Shown here: positions 49,871 to 57,997 of the stretch, in pieces
Layout: each line of letters starts with the position of its first letter
Position numbering within the stretch: position 1 is the first letter of the stretch
Assembly (NCBI RefSeq): GCF_000447205.1
Contig: NZ_AUWY01000071.1
Coordinates: forward strand, 62,001-126,000
Length of the DNA stretch: 64,000 bases
Direction of reading: 5' to 3'
DNA from: Sphingobium ummariense RL-3
GTDB taxonomy: Bacteria; Pseudomonadota; Alphaproteobacteria; Sphingomonadales; Sphingomonadaceae
Made by a program: the position numbers and the translations under genes
Notes under the pieces: generated by a model
What the model was told of the DNA's origin: nothing
The model's database searches: none
The model's input: the letters and a program-made list of their open reading frames with translations, nothing else

Positions 49871-49904
49871 GAGCGGGAGCGGCCCCGAAGGACAGCTCCC
49901 GCTC
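49871..49904. terminator. Stem-loop downstream of the second TonB receptor gene
   Basis: Perfect 10-bp arms GAGCGGGAGC and GCTCCCGCTC with a 14-nt loop, about 50 bp after the receptor stop and upstream of panB. No clear T-run on the minus strand, so termination strength is uncertain. Confidence 0.55.
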
Positions 49905-49950
49905 GATGGTGGGGCGCAGAGGGGGGGAGGGCGCGCCCCGGGGTGACCGG

Positions 49951-52407
49951 TCAGAACGAGAACTTGATCGTCCCGCCCCAGGTCTGCGGGTCGCCGGGCT
50001 GGCCGGCGATCAGGCCGGTATTGCCCGGCGCGACCTGCAGCAGATCGATATAGTTCACGTCGAACGCGTTGCGGATCCAGCCGAAGATGTCGAAGTCCTC
50101 TCCCCGGAAGCCAGCGCGGAAATTGGTCAGCGCATAGCCCTTCACTTCGGTGTAGATCGAAGGCGAGGCGTTCGAGTTCCAGTGGGAGCGATAGTTGCCG
50201 TCCACGCCGAGATAGACTTGCCCGTCCTTGTCCAGCAGCGTCACCGGTATGTTGTACTCGGCGCCATAGGAGAAAGCCCATTTGGAAACGCCGGGCAGGC
50301 GCTGGCCCGAAATGTCGCACTGGCGCGGGCTGAGCGCTCCCGGAACACCCGGCTGCGAATAGTCGGGCGTGGCGTTGGCCGGCTGGAACGTGCCGCCAGA
50401 CAGCTCGGGCGGGCAGGGCGCATCGACGAATTTCTTGTATTTGGCGTCGGTATAGGCGCCATTGGCATAGGCGGTGAAGCGATCGCTGGCGACGACCTTG
50501 AAGTCCGCCTCTATGCCTTGGGAACGGACCTTCCCTGCATTGGCCAGATAGCCGCGTACCGTGCCGAACTGGCCACCGTTCACCGTCGCCTGGAAATCCT
50601 TGATCTCCGTGCGGAAGGCGCTGAGGTTGAAGGTCGCCCGCCGGTTCCAGAACTGGGTCTTCAGGCCCGTCTCGAAATGGTTGACCGATTCCGGCTTCAC
50701 CGTGCCGGCATCGTAGTTGACCGTGTTGTCCGCGTTCAGCGGCAGGCCGTTCTGGTTGATCCCCAGCGTCTTGAAGCTCTTCGCATAGGTCGCATAGGCC
50801 AGGATGTCGGGCGCGATCTTGTAGTTGACGTTGAAGTCATAGGTGAGGTTCCACGCGCTGTCGGACGGCGCACTGACCTGTGGCTGATACACGCCGCACT
50901 GCGCTGCCAACACGCTTCCCGCAGCGGGTGCAGGGGTGCAGCTGATCTGCTGGCCTTGGCCGTTGGTCACGATGCGCTGATAAAAGCCCGACTTCTTGTC
51001 ATAGTTCAGGCGCGCGCCCGGCTGGATCGTCAGCGCGTCGTTGACGTGCCAGCTCAGCTGTCCGAACAATGCGGCGCTGGTGCTCTTGAGCCATTGGGTG
51101 TTGGTGGCGGTCAGTCCTTTGAGGATGGAGGGATCGGTAGCCTGGGCACCGGAGAGGCTCCAGCGGCTGGCGTCGGCGCCCTGCTGCTCGGTGCCCTGGG
51201 TGTCGATTCGCTGCTTGAAGCCGAACAGGCCGAGCACGAAATCGATCTTCTCGCCTGCATAATTATAGCGGAATTCCTGGCTGTACTGGTCCTGCTGCGA
51301 CGGGTTCTGCGATCTCGACACGATCGACAGGCCCGTGAAGTCGCGGTCATTCTCTGGCCTCCAGTCCCAAAAGCGCCAGGCGGTGACCGAGGTCAGCGTG
51401 CCGGAACCGAGATCCCACTTCACCCGCAGCGACGCCCCGCCGATCTTGTTGCCCGCATTCAGGCTGGAGTCGAGGTCACTCAGCCGGTCATAGGGATTGC
51501 GGCTGGGCTCCGCGTAACTGCGGCCCGGATTGGCGGCGCTGACGGCGGCGACCAGAGCATCATACTGGCGATTGAGCGCCCGCTGGGTACGTCCCACGCG
51601 CACGAACACGGTGCCACAGCATTCCGGATTCTGCCGGCTGTAGTCACCCGACAGGGTGATATTCAGATCGTCATTCGGCCGGAACAGCAGCTGGCCGCGG
51701 AGACCGAGATTGTCCTGTTCGTTGATCCACCGGTCGGTGATCGTGTTGAAGAGCGTGCCCCGGCGGCCCGTTGCAGCGACGGCTATCCGAGCAGCGACGG
51801 TATCGGACAGCGGCCCCGAAATGGCGGCCTTCGCCTGTTTGTAGCCCAGGTTGCCCACGCTCAGCTCGGCCCGGCCTTCGAAATCGAAGGTCGGCTGGTT
51901 GGTGGTGATGTTGATCGCTCCAGCGGTGGTGTTCTTGCCATATAGCGTGCCCTGCGGCCCGCGCAGCACTTCCACCTGAGCGACGTCGAGGAAGTCGAAT
52001 GTCGCGGCGGCAACGCGCGAATTATAGACGTCGTCGACATAGATGCCGACGCCCTGCTCGAAACCGTCGCTGGTCAGACCAAAGGGCACGCCCAGGCCGC
52101 GGATATTGACCGAGGTGTTGCGTGGGTTGGAGGTGTATACCTGGAGCGTCGGCGCGAGCTGCTGCAACTTGACGACGTTGAAATTGCCCGTCGCCTCGAT
52201 ACTGTCCCCGCGGATCACGGAAATCGCGAGCGGCACTTCCTGCGCCGTTTCCTGGCGGCGGCGGGCCGTGACGATGATGACGTCGCCGCGGGGTTGCTGC
52301 GTGGTCTGATCCGCTTCGGGCGGAGGCGCGGCGTCCTGTGCGAAAGCCATGGATGACAGCAGGCTGAGGCCCGCAACGCCGGCGAACAGATAGGTACGCG
52401 CAATCAT
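49951..52407 (-). CDS. TonB-dependent outer-membrane receptor (818 aa)
   Basis: Signal peptide MIARTYLFAGVAGLSLLSSM with cleavage at AFA-QD. A TonB box-like VIIVTARRRQETAQEVPLAI follows, then the plug (NVVKLQQLAPTLQVYTSNPR, VEVLRGPQGTLYGKNTTAGA) and a 22-strand barrel ending in WGGTIKFSF. The TARRR-E-x2-QEVP form is that of the large sphingomonad receptor class. AGAGGGGG precedes the ATG by about 8 bases. The neighbouring upstream gene encodes a YezD-like protein, a family often near sulfur-acquisition genes. Hence sulfonate, sulfate ester or other organosulfur uptake is a reasonable guess only. Confidence 0.92.
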   Translation of the reverse strand: MIARTYLFAGVAGLSLLSSMAFAQDAAPPPEADQTTQQPRGDVIIVTARRRQETAQEVPLAISVIRGDSIEATGNFNVVKLQQLAPTLQVYTSNPRNTSVNIRGLGVPFGLTSDGFEQGVGIYVDDVYNSRVAAATFDFLDVAQVEVLRGPQGTLYGKNTTAGAINITTNQPTFDFEGRAELSVGNLGYKQAKAAISGPLSDTVAARIAVAATGRRGTLFNTITDRWINEQDNLGLRGQLLFRPNDDLNITLSGDYSRQNPECCGTVFVRVGRTQRALNRQYDALVAAVSAANPGRSYAEPSRNPYDRLSDLDSSLNAGNKIGGASLRVKWDLGSGTLTSVTAWRFWDWRPENDRDFTGLSIVSRSQNPSQQDQYSQEFRYNYAGEKIDFVLGLFGFKQRIDTQGTEQQGADASRWSLSGAQATDPSILKGLTATNTQWLKSTSAALFGQLSWHVNDALTIQPGARLNYDKKSGFYQRIVTNGQGQQISCTPAPAAGSVLAAQCGVYQPQVSAPSDSAWNLTYDFNVNYKIAPDILAYATYAKSFKTLGINQNGLPLNADNTVNYDAGTVKPESVNHFETGLKTQFWNRRATFNLSAFRTEIKDFQATVNGGQFGTVRGYLANAGKVRSQGIEADFKVVASDRFTAYANGAYTDAKYKKFVDAPCPPELSGGTFQPANATPDYSQPGVPGALSPRQCDISGQRLPGVSKWAFSYGAEYNIPVTLLDKDGQVYLGVDGNYRSHWNSNASPSIYTEVKGYALTNFRAGFRGEDFDIFGWIRNAFDVNYIDLLQVAPGNTGLIAGQPGDPQTWGGTIKFSF

Positions 52408-52529
52408 GGATGTCCCCCTCTTTCCGGATGTCCGGTAGATCAACGCAGCCTTGCCGGTGGTCCGGTGAAGGCCGTTGAGGCTAGTGCAATGCCGGCGGTC
52501 CCCTTGGCCGCAGGCCCCTTCGCCGATCT

Positions 52530-52706
52530 TCAGCTGGAAAGACGTGTTTTTTCCGTCAGGTCGATCTGGACGACCTTGGCATCATGGATGGTCAGCGTGA
52601 TGGAGCCGAAGCGGAGCGTTTCCAGCATATCGCTCAGCTTTTCGATGCTGGCGACGATATCGGCGCGCTGGGCTCGGGGAATGTTGATGGGTCTGTGTTC
52701 GGTCAT
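52530..52706 (-). CDS. YezD-like (DUF2292) small protein
   Basis: A 58-aa protein starting MTEHRPINIPRAQRADIVAS with AGAGGT about 6-7 bases upstream. The C-terminal half TLRFGSITLTIHDAKVVQID is the DUF2292 signature, in which a short amphipathic strand pair carries FGS-x-x-L-x-I-x-x-G/A-K-V-V-Q-I. YezD-like proteins frequently lie next to sulfate, sulfonate or taurine uptake genes. It sits 123 bp upstream of the TonB receptor on the same strand. The ~95 bp before it are AT-rich and likely contain the promoter. Confidence 0.8.
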   Translation of the reverse strand: MTEHRPINIPRAQRADIVASIEKLSDMLETLRFGSITLTIHDAKVVQIDLTEKTRLSS

Positions 52707-52803
52707 GGGCACCTCTTGAGAGTCATTTATCTCAACTAAATTTATAGACAAAAAAGCAAAAATAAGGGGCACTCAAGTTTCTCTTGTCGTGCCCACGGAT
52801 AAT

Positions 52804-53472
52804 TCAGGGATTCGCGGTCATGCGTGGTCCGCGCTGGAACCCGGTGCGCGGGAGGAGGGAAGGACGCTGCTGCCGCAATGCTGCGGCTTGATCGGTCGCG
52901 CCGTCCAGCAGGCGATCCAGCAAGGCTTGGCCGAACCGCCACTCGCCCAGGCCGGATGTGGCGTTGATATGCCCCGCATGGCCGGCATCGACGAATTCGC
53001 TACCCCAGTTCTTGGCAATGCTGTGGCATCGTTCGAAGAAAATATAGGGGTCGTCCCGGCTGCCCACCACGATTGACGGGAACGGCAATTGCGCGTGGGG
53101 CGTAGGGCCGAAGGCGCCGATCGCCTCGGGCGTTTCCATCCTGTCGCAGTCGGGTGGTGCGACAAGCAGCGCACCAGTGACGGGCCAGCCATAGGCCTGG
53201 CTTTGAAGAGAGCCCCACCAGGCGACCGCCAGGCAGCCCAGGCTGTGCGCGGCCAGCACGACCGGGCCGTCGGCGCGGCGGATCGCCTGGTCCAGCCGCG
53301 AAACCCATGCGTTTCGGTTGGGACTGGCCCAGCTACCCAGATCAACGCGTTCGCAATCGCCGCGCCGCTCTTCCCAGATGGTTTGCCAATGATCCTTGGC
53401 GCTGTTGTTGAGGCCGGGAATGGTCAGCACAACCGGCTGGCGGGCCTCGCTCCTGTATCCGAATCGGTCCAT
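52804..53472 (-). CDS. RBBP9/YdeN-type alpha/beta serine hydrolase
   Basis: A 222-aa cytosolic hydrolase. The oxyanion strand is VVLTIPGLNNSAKDHWQTIW. The nucleophile elbow is LAAHSLGCLAVAW (Ser in HSLG). The Asp is in VVGSRDDPYIFFE and the His in DAGHAGHINATSGLGEW. This matches the RBBP9/YdeN family exactly; its true substrates are poorly known. The last ~25 residues (RQQRPSLLPRTGFQRG) are a basic extension. It is monocistronic or in a unit with the PRC-barrel gene, which lies upstream on the same strand. Confidence 0.92.
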   Translation of the reverse strand: MDRFGYRSEARQPVVLTIPGLNNSAKDHWQTIWEERRGDCERVDLGSWASPNRNAWVSRLDQAIRRADGPVVLAAHSLGCLAVAWWGSLQSQAYGWPVTGALLVAPPDCDRMETPEAIGAFGPTPHAQLPFPSIVVGSRDDPYIFFERCHSIAKNWGSEFVDAGHAGHINATSGLGEWRFGQALLDRLLDGATDQAAALRQQRPSLLPRTGFQRGPRMTANP

Positions 53473-53586
53473 GGTCTGATCCTCGTCCTATGTTTCGAGG
53501 GAACAGATATAATCTATTTAATTGGTAGAGAATGGCCAAGCGATAAACTGTGTCGAAAACTGGGCGGTCGGAGAGCGTCAAAACGC

Positions 53587-53614
53587 ACAGGGCGCAGCCC
53601 TTTGGAGCACGCGC
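53587..53614 (-). terminator. Stem-loop between the PRC-barrel and RBBP9-type genes
   Basis: CAGGGCGC and GCGCCCTG pair around a 12-nt loop just downstream of the PRC-barrel stop, with T-rich sequence on the minus strand (TTTTGACG). A likely terminator for the PRC-barrel transcript. Confidence 0.55.
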
Positions 53615-53638
53615 CCTGCTTTCGCCAATTTCCCGCAG

Positions 53639-54016
53639 TTACCAGGGATAAGTCACGCCATAATAGCGATAGACGCTCTGGCCGTAGGCTTCGTCCTCGA
53701 ACGGGCGCTCACCGACGCCATAATGGGGCGCGGCTTCCAGTACCTCTTTGGCGAGGTCGATCACGTAGCCGCCCTTTTCGGTGTCATAGGTCAGCACCGA
53801 CCAGGGCAGGGGATAGTGATCCTGTCCCAGGCCAAGGAAGCCGCCGAAGGACAGCACCGCATAGCGTACCTGGCCGCTGCGCTTTTCCACCATGAAGTTG
53901 GATATGTGGCCCAGCCGCTCGCCCTGGCGGTTGTAGACCGTCGTACCTTCCACACGATCCGATGCGATGAGGTCGCCGCGGTTCTCGAACGTGGTGTCGT
54001 TGTCCGAATAAGCCAT
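53639..54016 (-). CDS. PRC-barrel domain protein
   Basis: A 125-aa protein. Residues ~12-95 form one PRC-barrel: DLIASDRVEGTTVYNRQGER, then LGHISNFMVEKRSGQVRYAV and LSFGGFLGLGQDHYPLPWSV. PRC-barrels occur in photosynthetic H subunits and in RNA-processing RimM-type proteins; stand-alone copies are stress-associated in Alphaproteobacteria. The remaining tail is rich in Tyr (YGQSVYRYYGVTYPW). It is divergent from the osmC-type gene, 84 bp away. Confidence 0.88.
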   Translation of the reverse strand: MAYSDNDTTFENRGDLIASDRVEGTTVYNRQGERLGHISNFMVEKRSGQVRYAVLSFGGFLGLGQDHYPLPWSVLTYDTEKGGYVIDLAKEVLEAAPHYGVGERPFEDEAYGQSVYRYYGVTYPW

Positions 54017-54100
54017 GTCACTCTCCCGAGGAATTGCGCCCCATGCTATGCAACCGCGGGGGCCCGTGGGGGTTCCCCGGTTCCGGCAAGGAGGTGTCCC

Positions 54101-54532
54101 ATGAAGATCAATCGCAGCGGATCAGCAGTGTGGAGCGGCGGACTCAAGAACGGCAAGGGTGCGATCTCGACGCAGAGCGGAGCGCTCAATGCCTATCCTT
54201 ACGGCTTCGCTACGCGGTTCGAGGGCATGCCCGGATCCAATCCCGAAGAACTGATCGCCGCCGCCCATGCTTCCTGTTTCACCATGGCGCTGTCGCTGAT
54301 ACTGGGCGAGGCGGGCTTGACCGCCGAGAGGATGGAGACCAACGCCGTGGTCACGCTGGAGCAGCAGGAAGGCGGCTTCGCGATCACGGCCAGCAGGCTC
54401 AGCCTCAGGGCAAGCATTCCCGGTGCCGACGAAGCAGCCTTCCAGGAACTGGCGGCAAAGGCCAAGGCCAATTGTCCCGTGTCCAAGCTGCTGAAGGCAG
54501 AGATCAGCCTGGAAGCGGAACTGATCGGCTGA
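54101..54532 (+). CDS. OsmC-family peroxiredoxin
   Basis: A 143-aa OsmC/Ohr-type hydroperoxide reductase. The ribosome site AAGGAGGTG precedes the ATG by about 5 bases. Catalytic Cys residues are in AAAHASCFTMALSLIL and KANCPVSKLLKAEI. The Arg/Glu of the OsmC type are present (NPEELIAAAHA). It reduces organic hydroperoxides and is usually induced by osmotic stress or stationary phase. The 3' end overlaps the convergent EamA-type gene by 29 bp. Confidence 0.94.
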   Translation: MKINRSGSAVWSGGLKNGKGAISTQSGALNAYPYGFATRFEGMPGSNPEELIAAAHASCFTMALSLILGEAGLTAERMETNAVVTLEQQEGGFAITASRLSLRASIPGADEAAFQELAAKAKANCPVSKLLKAEISLEAELIG

Positions 54533-55463
54533 TCCGGGCTCGCCTGGCGCGGACATGCTCGCGCCAGGCGATATACAGCCCGCTGGCGATGATCAGTGCG
54601 GCGCCCGCCCAGGTGCTGGCGAGCGGCCATTCGTTCCAGATCAGGAAGCCGAATATAGTCGCCCAGAGGATGGCGCTGTAATCCATCGGCAGCACGATCG
54701 ATACCGGCGCCCAGCGCAGCGCACCCGTCATGCAGAGCTGTGCCGCGCCGCCGGTCAAGCCGAGCAGGATCAGCAGGCCCCAGGTGAACAGGTCATGCGC
54801 CTTGCCGAAGAACAGCATCAATATGGCGAGCGGCGGCATCGACAGCGCGGTAAACCAGAAGACGATGACGCCGGCATTTTCGGTACGACCGAGGTCGCGC
54901 AGCAACAGGCTGATGCATGCGGTCATGACGGCGGCGGCCACGGCAACCCCAACGCCCAGCGGCGAGAAATGAGTAGCGTCCGGCCGCGCCATGATGAGAA
55001 TGCCAACGAAGCCGATCAGGATCGCGGCCCAGCGATGCGGTCCCGTGGCTTCCCGCAGCAGCAGGGCGGACAACAGGGTTGCGAAGATCGGCATCGAAAA
55101 GCCGATGGTCGTCGCCTCCGTCAACGGCAGCAGGATGTAGGAGCCGAAGTTGAGCATCATGCCGGTAAGACCCATCGCGGTCCGGCTGGCATGCTTGCCG
55201 ATCCGTCGCGTGCGCAGCGACCCGAGCCCATCGGTCAGCCCGACCCAGAGCATGACCAGCGGCAGCGCCAGCAACTGGCGATAGAACAGGGTTTCGACCA
55301 GAGTTACGCCGCGCCCGGCCATGACCTTGCCCAACATGAACATCGTCGACAGGAACAGCATTGTCAGCAGCCGCAGACCAATGGCCATCAGCGGCCGTTC
55401 CTCACGTTGGGCGGGAGGCGCCTGTATGTCCTCGGGCGGGCTGGTGGGCGAGGGCGGTTGCAC
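54504..55463 (-). CDS. EamA/DMT-superfamily transporter
   Basis: A 319-aa inner-membrane protein with ten predicted helices in two EamA repeats. The first half contains GLTGMMLNFGSYILLPLTEA and the second ALRWAPVSIVLPMDYSAILW. Members export amino acids, nucleotides or other metabolites. The first ~25 residues (MQPPSPTSPPEDIQAPPAQR) are a proline-rich cytosolic leader. It runs antisense to the end of the osmC-type gene. Confidence 0.9.
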   Translation of the reverse strand: MQPPSPTSPPEDIQAPPAQREERPLMAIGLRLLTMLFLSTMFMLGKVMAGRGVTLVETLFYRQLLALPLVMLWVGLTDGLGSLRTRRIGKHASRTAMGLTGMMLNFGSYILLPLTEATTIGFSMPIFATLLSALLLREATGPHRWAAILIGFVGILIMARPDATHFSPLGVGVAVAAAVMTACISLLLRDLGRTENAGVIVFWFTALSMPPLAILMLFFGKAHDLFTWGLLILLGLTGGAAQLCMTGALRWAPVSIVLPMDYSAILWATIFGFLIWNEWPLASTWAGAALIIASGLYIAWREHVRARRARISRSVPLPG

Positions 55464-55542
55464 GCCCCCGCTTTACCCGGTGCGCCGCGCTTGGCAACCG
55501 GCCGGATTGCCGAAAATGGCCCGTTTTGCGCGGCGCGTCCGC

Positions 55543-56352
55543 TCAGTTCGGCTTGCGGAACTTCAGCGTCATGCGGTCGCTCTCGCCAATGGCGAGATAC
55601 TTGTCCTTGTCCACTTCGCCGTTGCGCAGCGTAGGCGGAAGCGTCCAGACGCCCTTTTCCCAGTCTGCCGTATCTTTGGGATTGGCATTCACCTCCGACG
55701 CGCCGACATATTGGAAGCCGGCAGTCTCGGCGATGCGGCGGATGGTCGAGACTTTCAGATAGCCACTCGACTTCTCAAGCGCGCTGTCGCGGCCCTCCGG
55801 CAGGCGATGGTCGACCACGCCCAGCGTGCCGCCTGGCTTCAGCACGTCGAAGAAAGCCTTGAAGGTCGCTGCCTCGGTCCCGCCCATCACCATATTGTGG
55901 ACGTTACGGAAGGTGACGAGGGTATCAACGCTGCCGGCGGGGATCGAGGTCAGGCGCAGGGTCCACGGCACCAGCTTGACGTCGCCGTAAGTGGCCGGGT
56001 CGCTGTCCAGCTTTGCCTTCAGGCCGTCGAAGCCCCGCCCGGGGGCCTGCGCGGCATAGAAAGTGCCGTTACCCTTCAGCAGCGGCGCCAGGATCTCGGT
56101 GTACCAGCCGCCGGCGGGGCTATATTCCACCACCGTCTGGCCGGGCGCCACGCCGAAGAATTTGAGCGTCTCGACAGGATGGCGATATTTGTCCCGCGCG
56201 ACATTGGCCGGCGTCCGCGTCGGGGCGGCGACCGCGGCGGCGAGGGGGTCGCCTGCCTGATGCCCAGCATGGCCCGCATGCTGGGCGGCAAGCGGCAGGA
56301 TGGGAAGGGCCAGGACGGAAAGCGCGAGCGCGGGGAGGACGAGGCGGTTCAT
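55543..56352 (-). CDS. Exported class I SAM-dependent methyltransferase-like protein
   Basis: A 269-aa protein with a clear signal peptide (MNRLVLPALALSVLALPILP, cleavage at PLAAQ) and then a His-rich linker (HAGHAGHQAG). The Rossmann methyltransferase core follows: ETLKFFGVAPGQTVVEYSPA (motif I EYSPAGGW), TEILAPLLKGNG, and VDTLVTFRNVHNMVMGGTEA. The last strand pair is TLGVVDHRLPEG. Similar COG4798 proteins are predicted periplasmic, where SAM is not expected, so the activity is doubtful. A start at 56412 would hide the signal peptide. Confidence 0.85.
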   Translation of the reverse strand: MNRLVLPALALSVLALPILPLAAQHAGHAGHQAGDPLAAAVAAPTRTPANVARDKYRHPVETLKFFGVAPGQTVVEYSPAGGWYTEILAPLLKGNGTFYAAQAPGRGFDGLKAKLDSDPATYGDVKLVPWTLRLTSIPAGSVDTLVTFRNVHNMVMGGTEAATFKAFFDVLKPGGTLGVVDHRLPEGRDSALEKSSGYLKVSTIRRIAETAGFQYVGASEVNANPKDTADWEKGVWTLPPTLRNGEVDKDKYLAIGESDRMTLKFRKPN

Positions 56353-56467
56353 CGGGGGAATCCTCTCTTTTGTGAGAATGCCAGATGTGCCGTTCCTGCG
56401 CGCGTGAGGCAAGGGGGCTGGCGGTGCGGAACCGCCAGCAATATTTCGTCACAATGCTCGAGGCGTC

Positions 56468-57997
56468 CTAGAGGCAAGCCTCCAGGAAAGGCTGGTCGAA
56501 GCCGAACTGGCGGGCCTTATCCAGCGTATACGGGCGCAAACCCATGGAACGGTATTCGCCGACGATCCTGCCGCTGTCGTCTTCGTCGTGATATTCGAAC
56601 TTGAACAGTTCCTGGGTGACGATGACCTCGCCCTCCATGCCGATGACCTCGGTGATGTTGGTGACGCGGCGGGACCCATCGCGCAGGCGCTTCACCTGGA
56701 CGATCAGATCGACCGAATCGGCGATCTGCTTGGAAATCGCTTCCTTCGGGATCTTGATGTCGCCCATCAGGATCATGTTTTCCATACGGCCCAGGCACTC
56801 GCGGGGCGAGTTGCTGTGGAGCGTGCACATCGACCCGTCATGGCCTGTGTTCATCGCGGCGAGCAGGTCAAAGCACTCCGCGCCGCGAATTTCACCCAGG
56901 ATAATGCGGTCGGGACGCATACGCAGGGCGTTCTTGACGAGATCGCCGATGGTGATCGCGCCCTGGCCTTCCAGATTGGGCGGCCGGGTTTCCAGCGGCA
57001 GCCAGTGGGGCTGCTGCAAACGAAGTTCCGCCGCGTCCTCGATCGTCAGTACGCGCTCGCCAGGGTCGATCATCTTGGACAGAGCATTGAGCATCGTCGT
57101 CTTGCCCGAGCCGGTGCCGCCCGAAATGACGATATTGAAGCGGCAGGCGCCCGCGATTTTCAGCGCGGTCGCCATCTTCGGCGACATCGCCCCCCACTGG
57201 GCCAGCATGTCTATGGTGATCGGCTTGGCGGAGAATTTACGGATCGAGATGGCCGTGCCGCGCAGCGAGAGCGGCGGCACGATCACGTTGACGCGGGAAC
57301 CGTCGGGCAGGCGGGCGTCGGCCAGCGGCGTTGTCTGGTCGACGCGGCGACCGACCTTGTTCACGATGCGCTGTGCAATCTGGAACAGATGCTCCTCGTC
57401 ACGGAACTTGATCGGCGCGATCTGGAGCTTGCCCTTCTTTTCGATATAGGTCTGCTCCGGCCCGTTCACCATGATGTCGCTGACGTCCGGGTCCGACAGC
57501 AGTTCCTCGAGCGGCCCGAGACCAAGCAACTCGTCTACCAGCACCTTCTCCAGCGCGAACTGTTCGCGGCGGTTCAGCGTCAGCTTGAGCTCGGCGAGCA
57601 CCTCCATGATGATAGGGCGGAACTCCTCGGCCAACTCATCCTTGGTCAGTGTAGCAGCCGCTTCCGGATCGACACGCTCCAGCAGGCGGGGCAGCACCTG
57701 CTCCTTGATCTTGTGCACCGACGCTTCGAAGCCCTGCGGGCCGGCATCGGGAAGATGTTCCTGGTTGGCGCGCTCGGACAGGCGCTGCATCGCGTCGGCG
57801 TTGCGCTGCATCTGGCCGGTCGGCGCGGCAAGCGGGTCGAACGGCGTCTCGCCCGGCAAGGCGGCGATGTCGAGCGGAGGGAACTGGTCGCCGCCGCGCG
57901 CTTCCTCACGCGGGGTGCCGCCACCATGCATCGGCCGGGCAACCCCGAAACCGGGCTTGATGCCAGCGGGTCCATTCTTCCGTCCAAATGCGCTCAT
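56468..57997 (-). CDS. cpaF: CpaF/TadA-family type II/IV secretion ATPase
   Basis: A 509-aa ATPase that powers Flp-type pilus (tad/cpa) assembly. The N-terminal ~120 residues form the flexible region. Then come the conserved VDELLGLGPLEELLSDPDVS, SDIMVNGPEQTYIEKKGKLQ, Walker A FNIVISGGTGSGKTTMLNAL, LTIEDAAELRLQQPHWLPLE, Walker B region PDRIILGEIRGAECFDLLAA and the His-box MNTGHDGSMCTLHSNSPREC. No other cpa/tad gene is in the window. The start overlaps the stop of a polytopic membrane protein gene by 4 bp (ATGA). Confidence 0.95.
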   Translation of the reverse strand: MSAFGRKNGPAGIKPGFGVARPMHGGGTPREEARGGDQFPPLDIAALPGETPFDPLAAPTGQMQRNADAMQRLSERANQEHLPDAGPQGFEASVHKIKEQVLPRLLERVDPEAAATLTKDELAEEFRPIIMEVLAELKLTLNRREQFALEKVLVDELLGLGPLEELLSDPDVSDIMVNGPEQTYIEKKGKLQIAPIKFRDEEHLFQIAQRIVNKVGRRVDQTTPLADARLPDGSRVNVIVPPLSLRGTAISIRKFSAKPITIDMLAQWGAMSPKMATALKIAGACRFNIVISGGTGSGKTTMLNALSKMIDPGERVLTIEDAAELRLQQPHWLPLETRPPNLEGQGAITIGDLVKNALRMRPDRIILGEIRGAECFDLLAAMNTGHDGSMCTLHSNSPRECLGRMENMILMGDIKIPKEAISKQIADSVDLIVQVKRLRDGSRRVTNITEVIGMEGEVIVTQELFKFEYHDEDDSGRIVGEYRSMGLRPYTLDKARQFGFDQPFLEACL

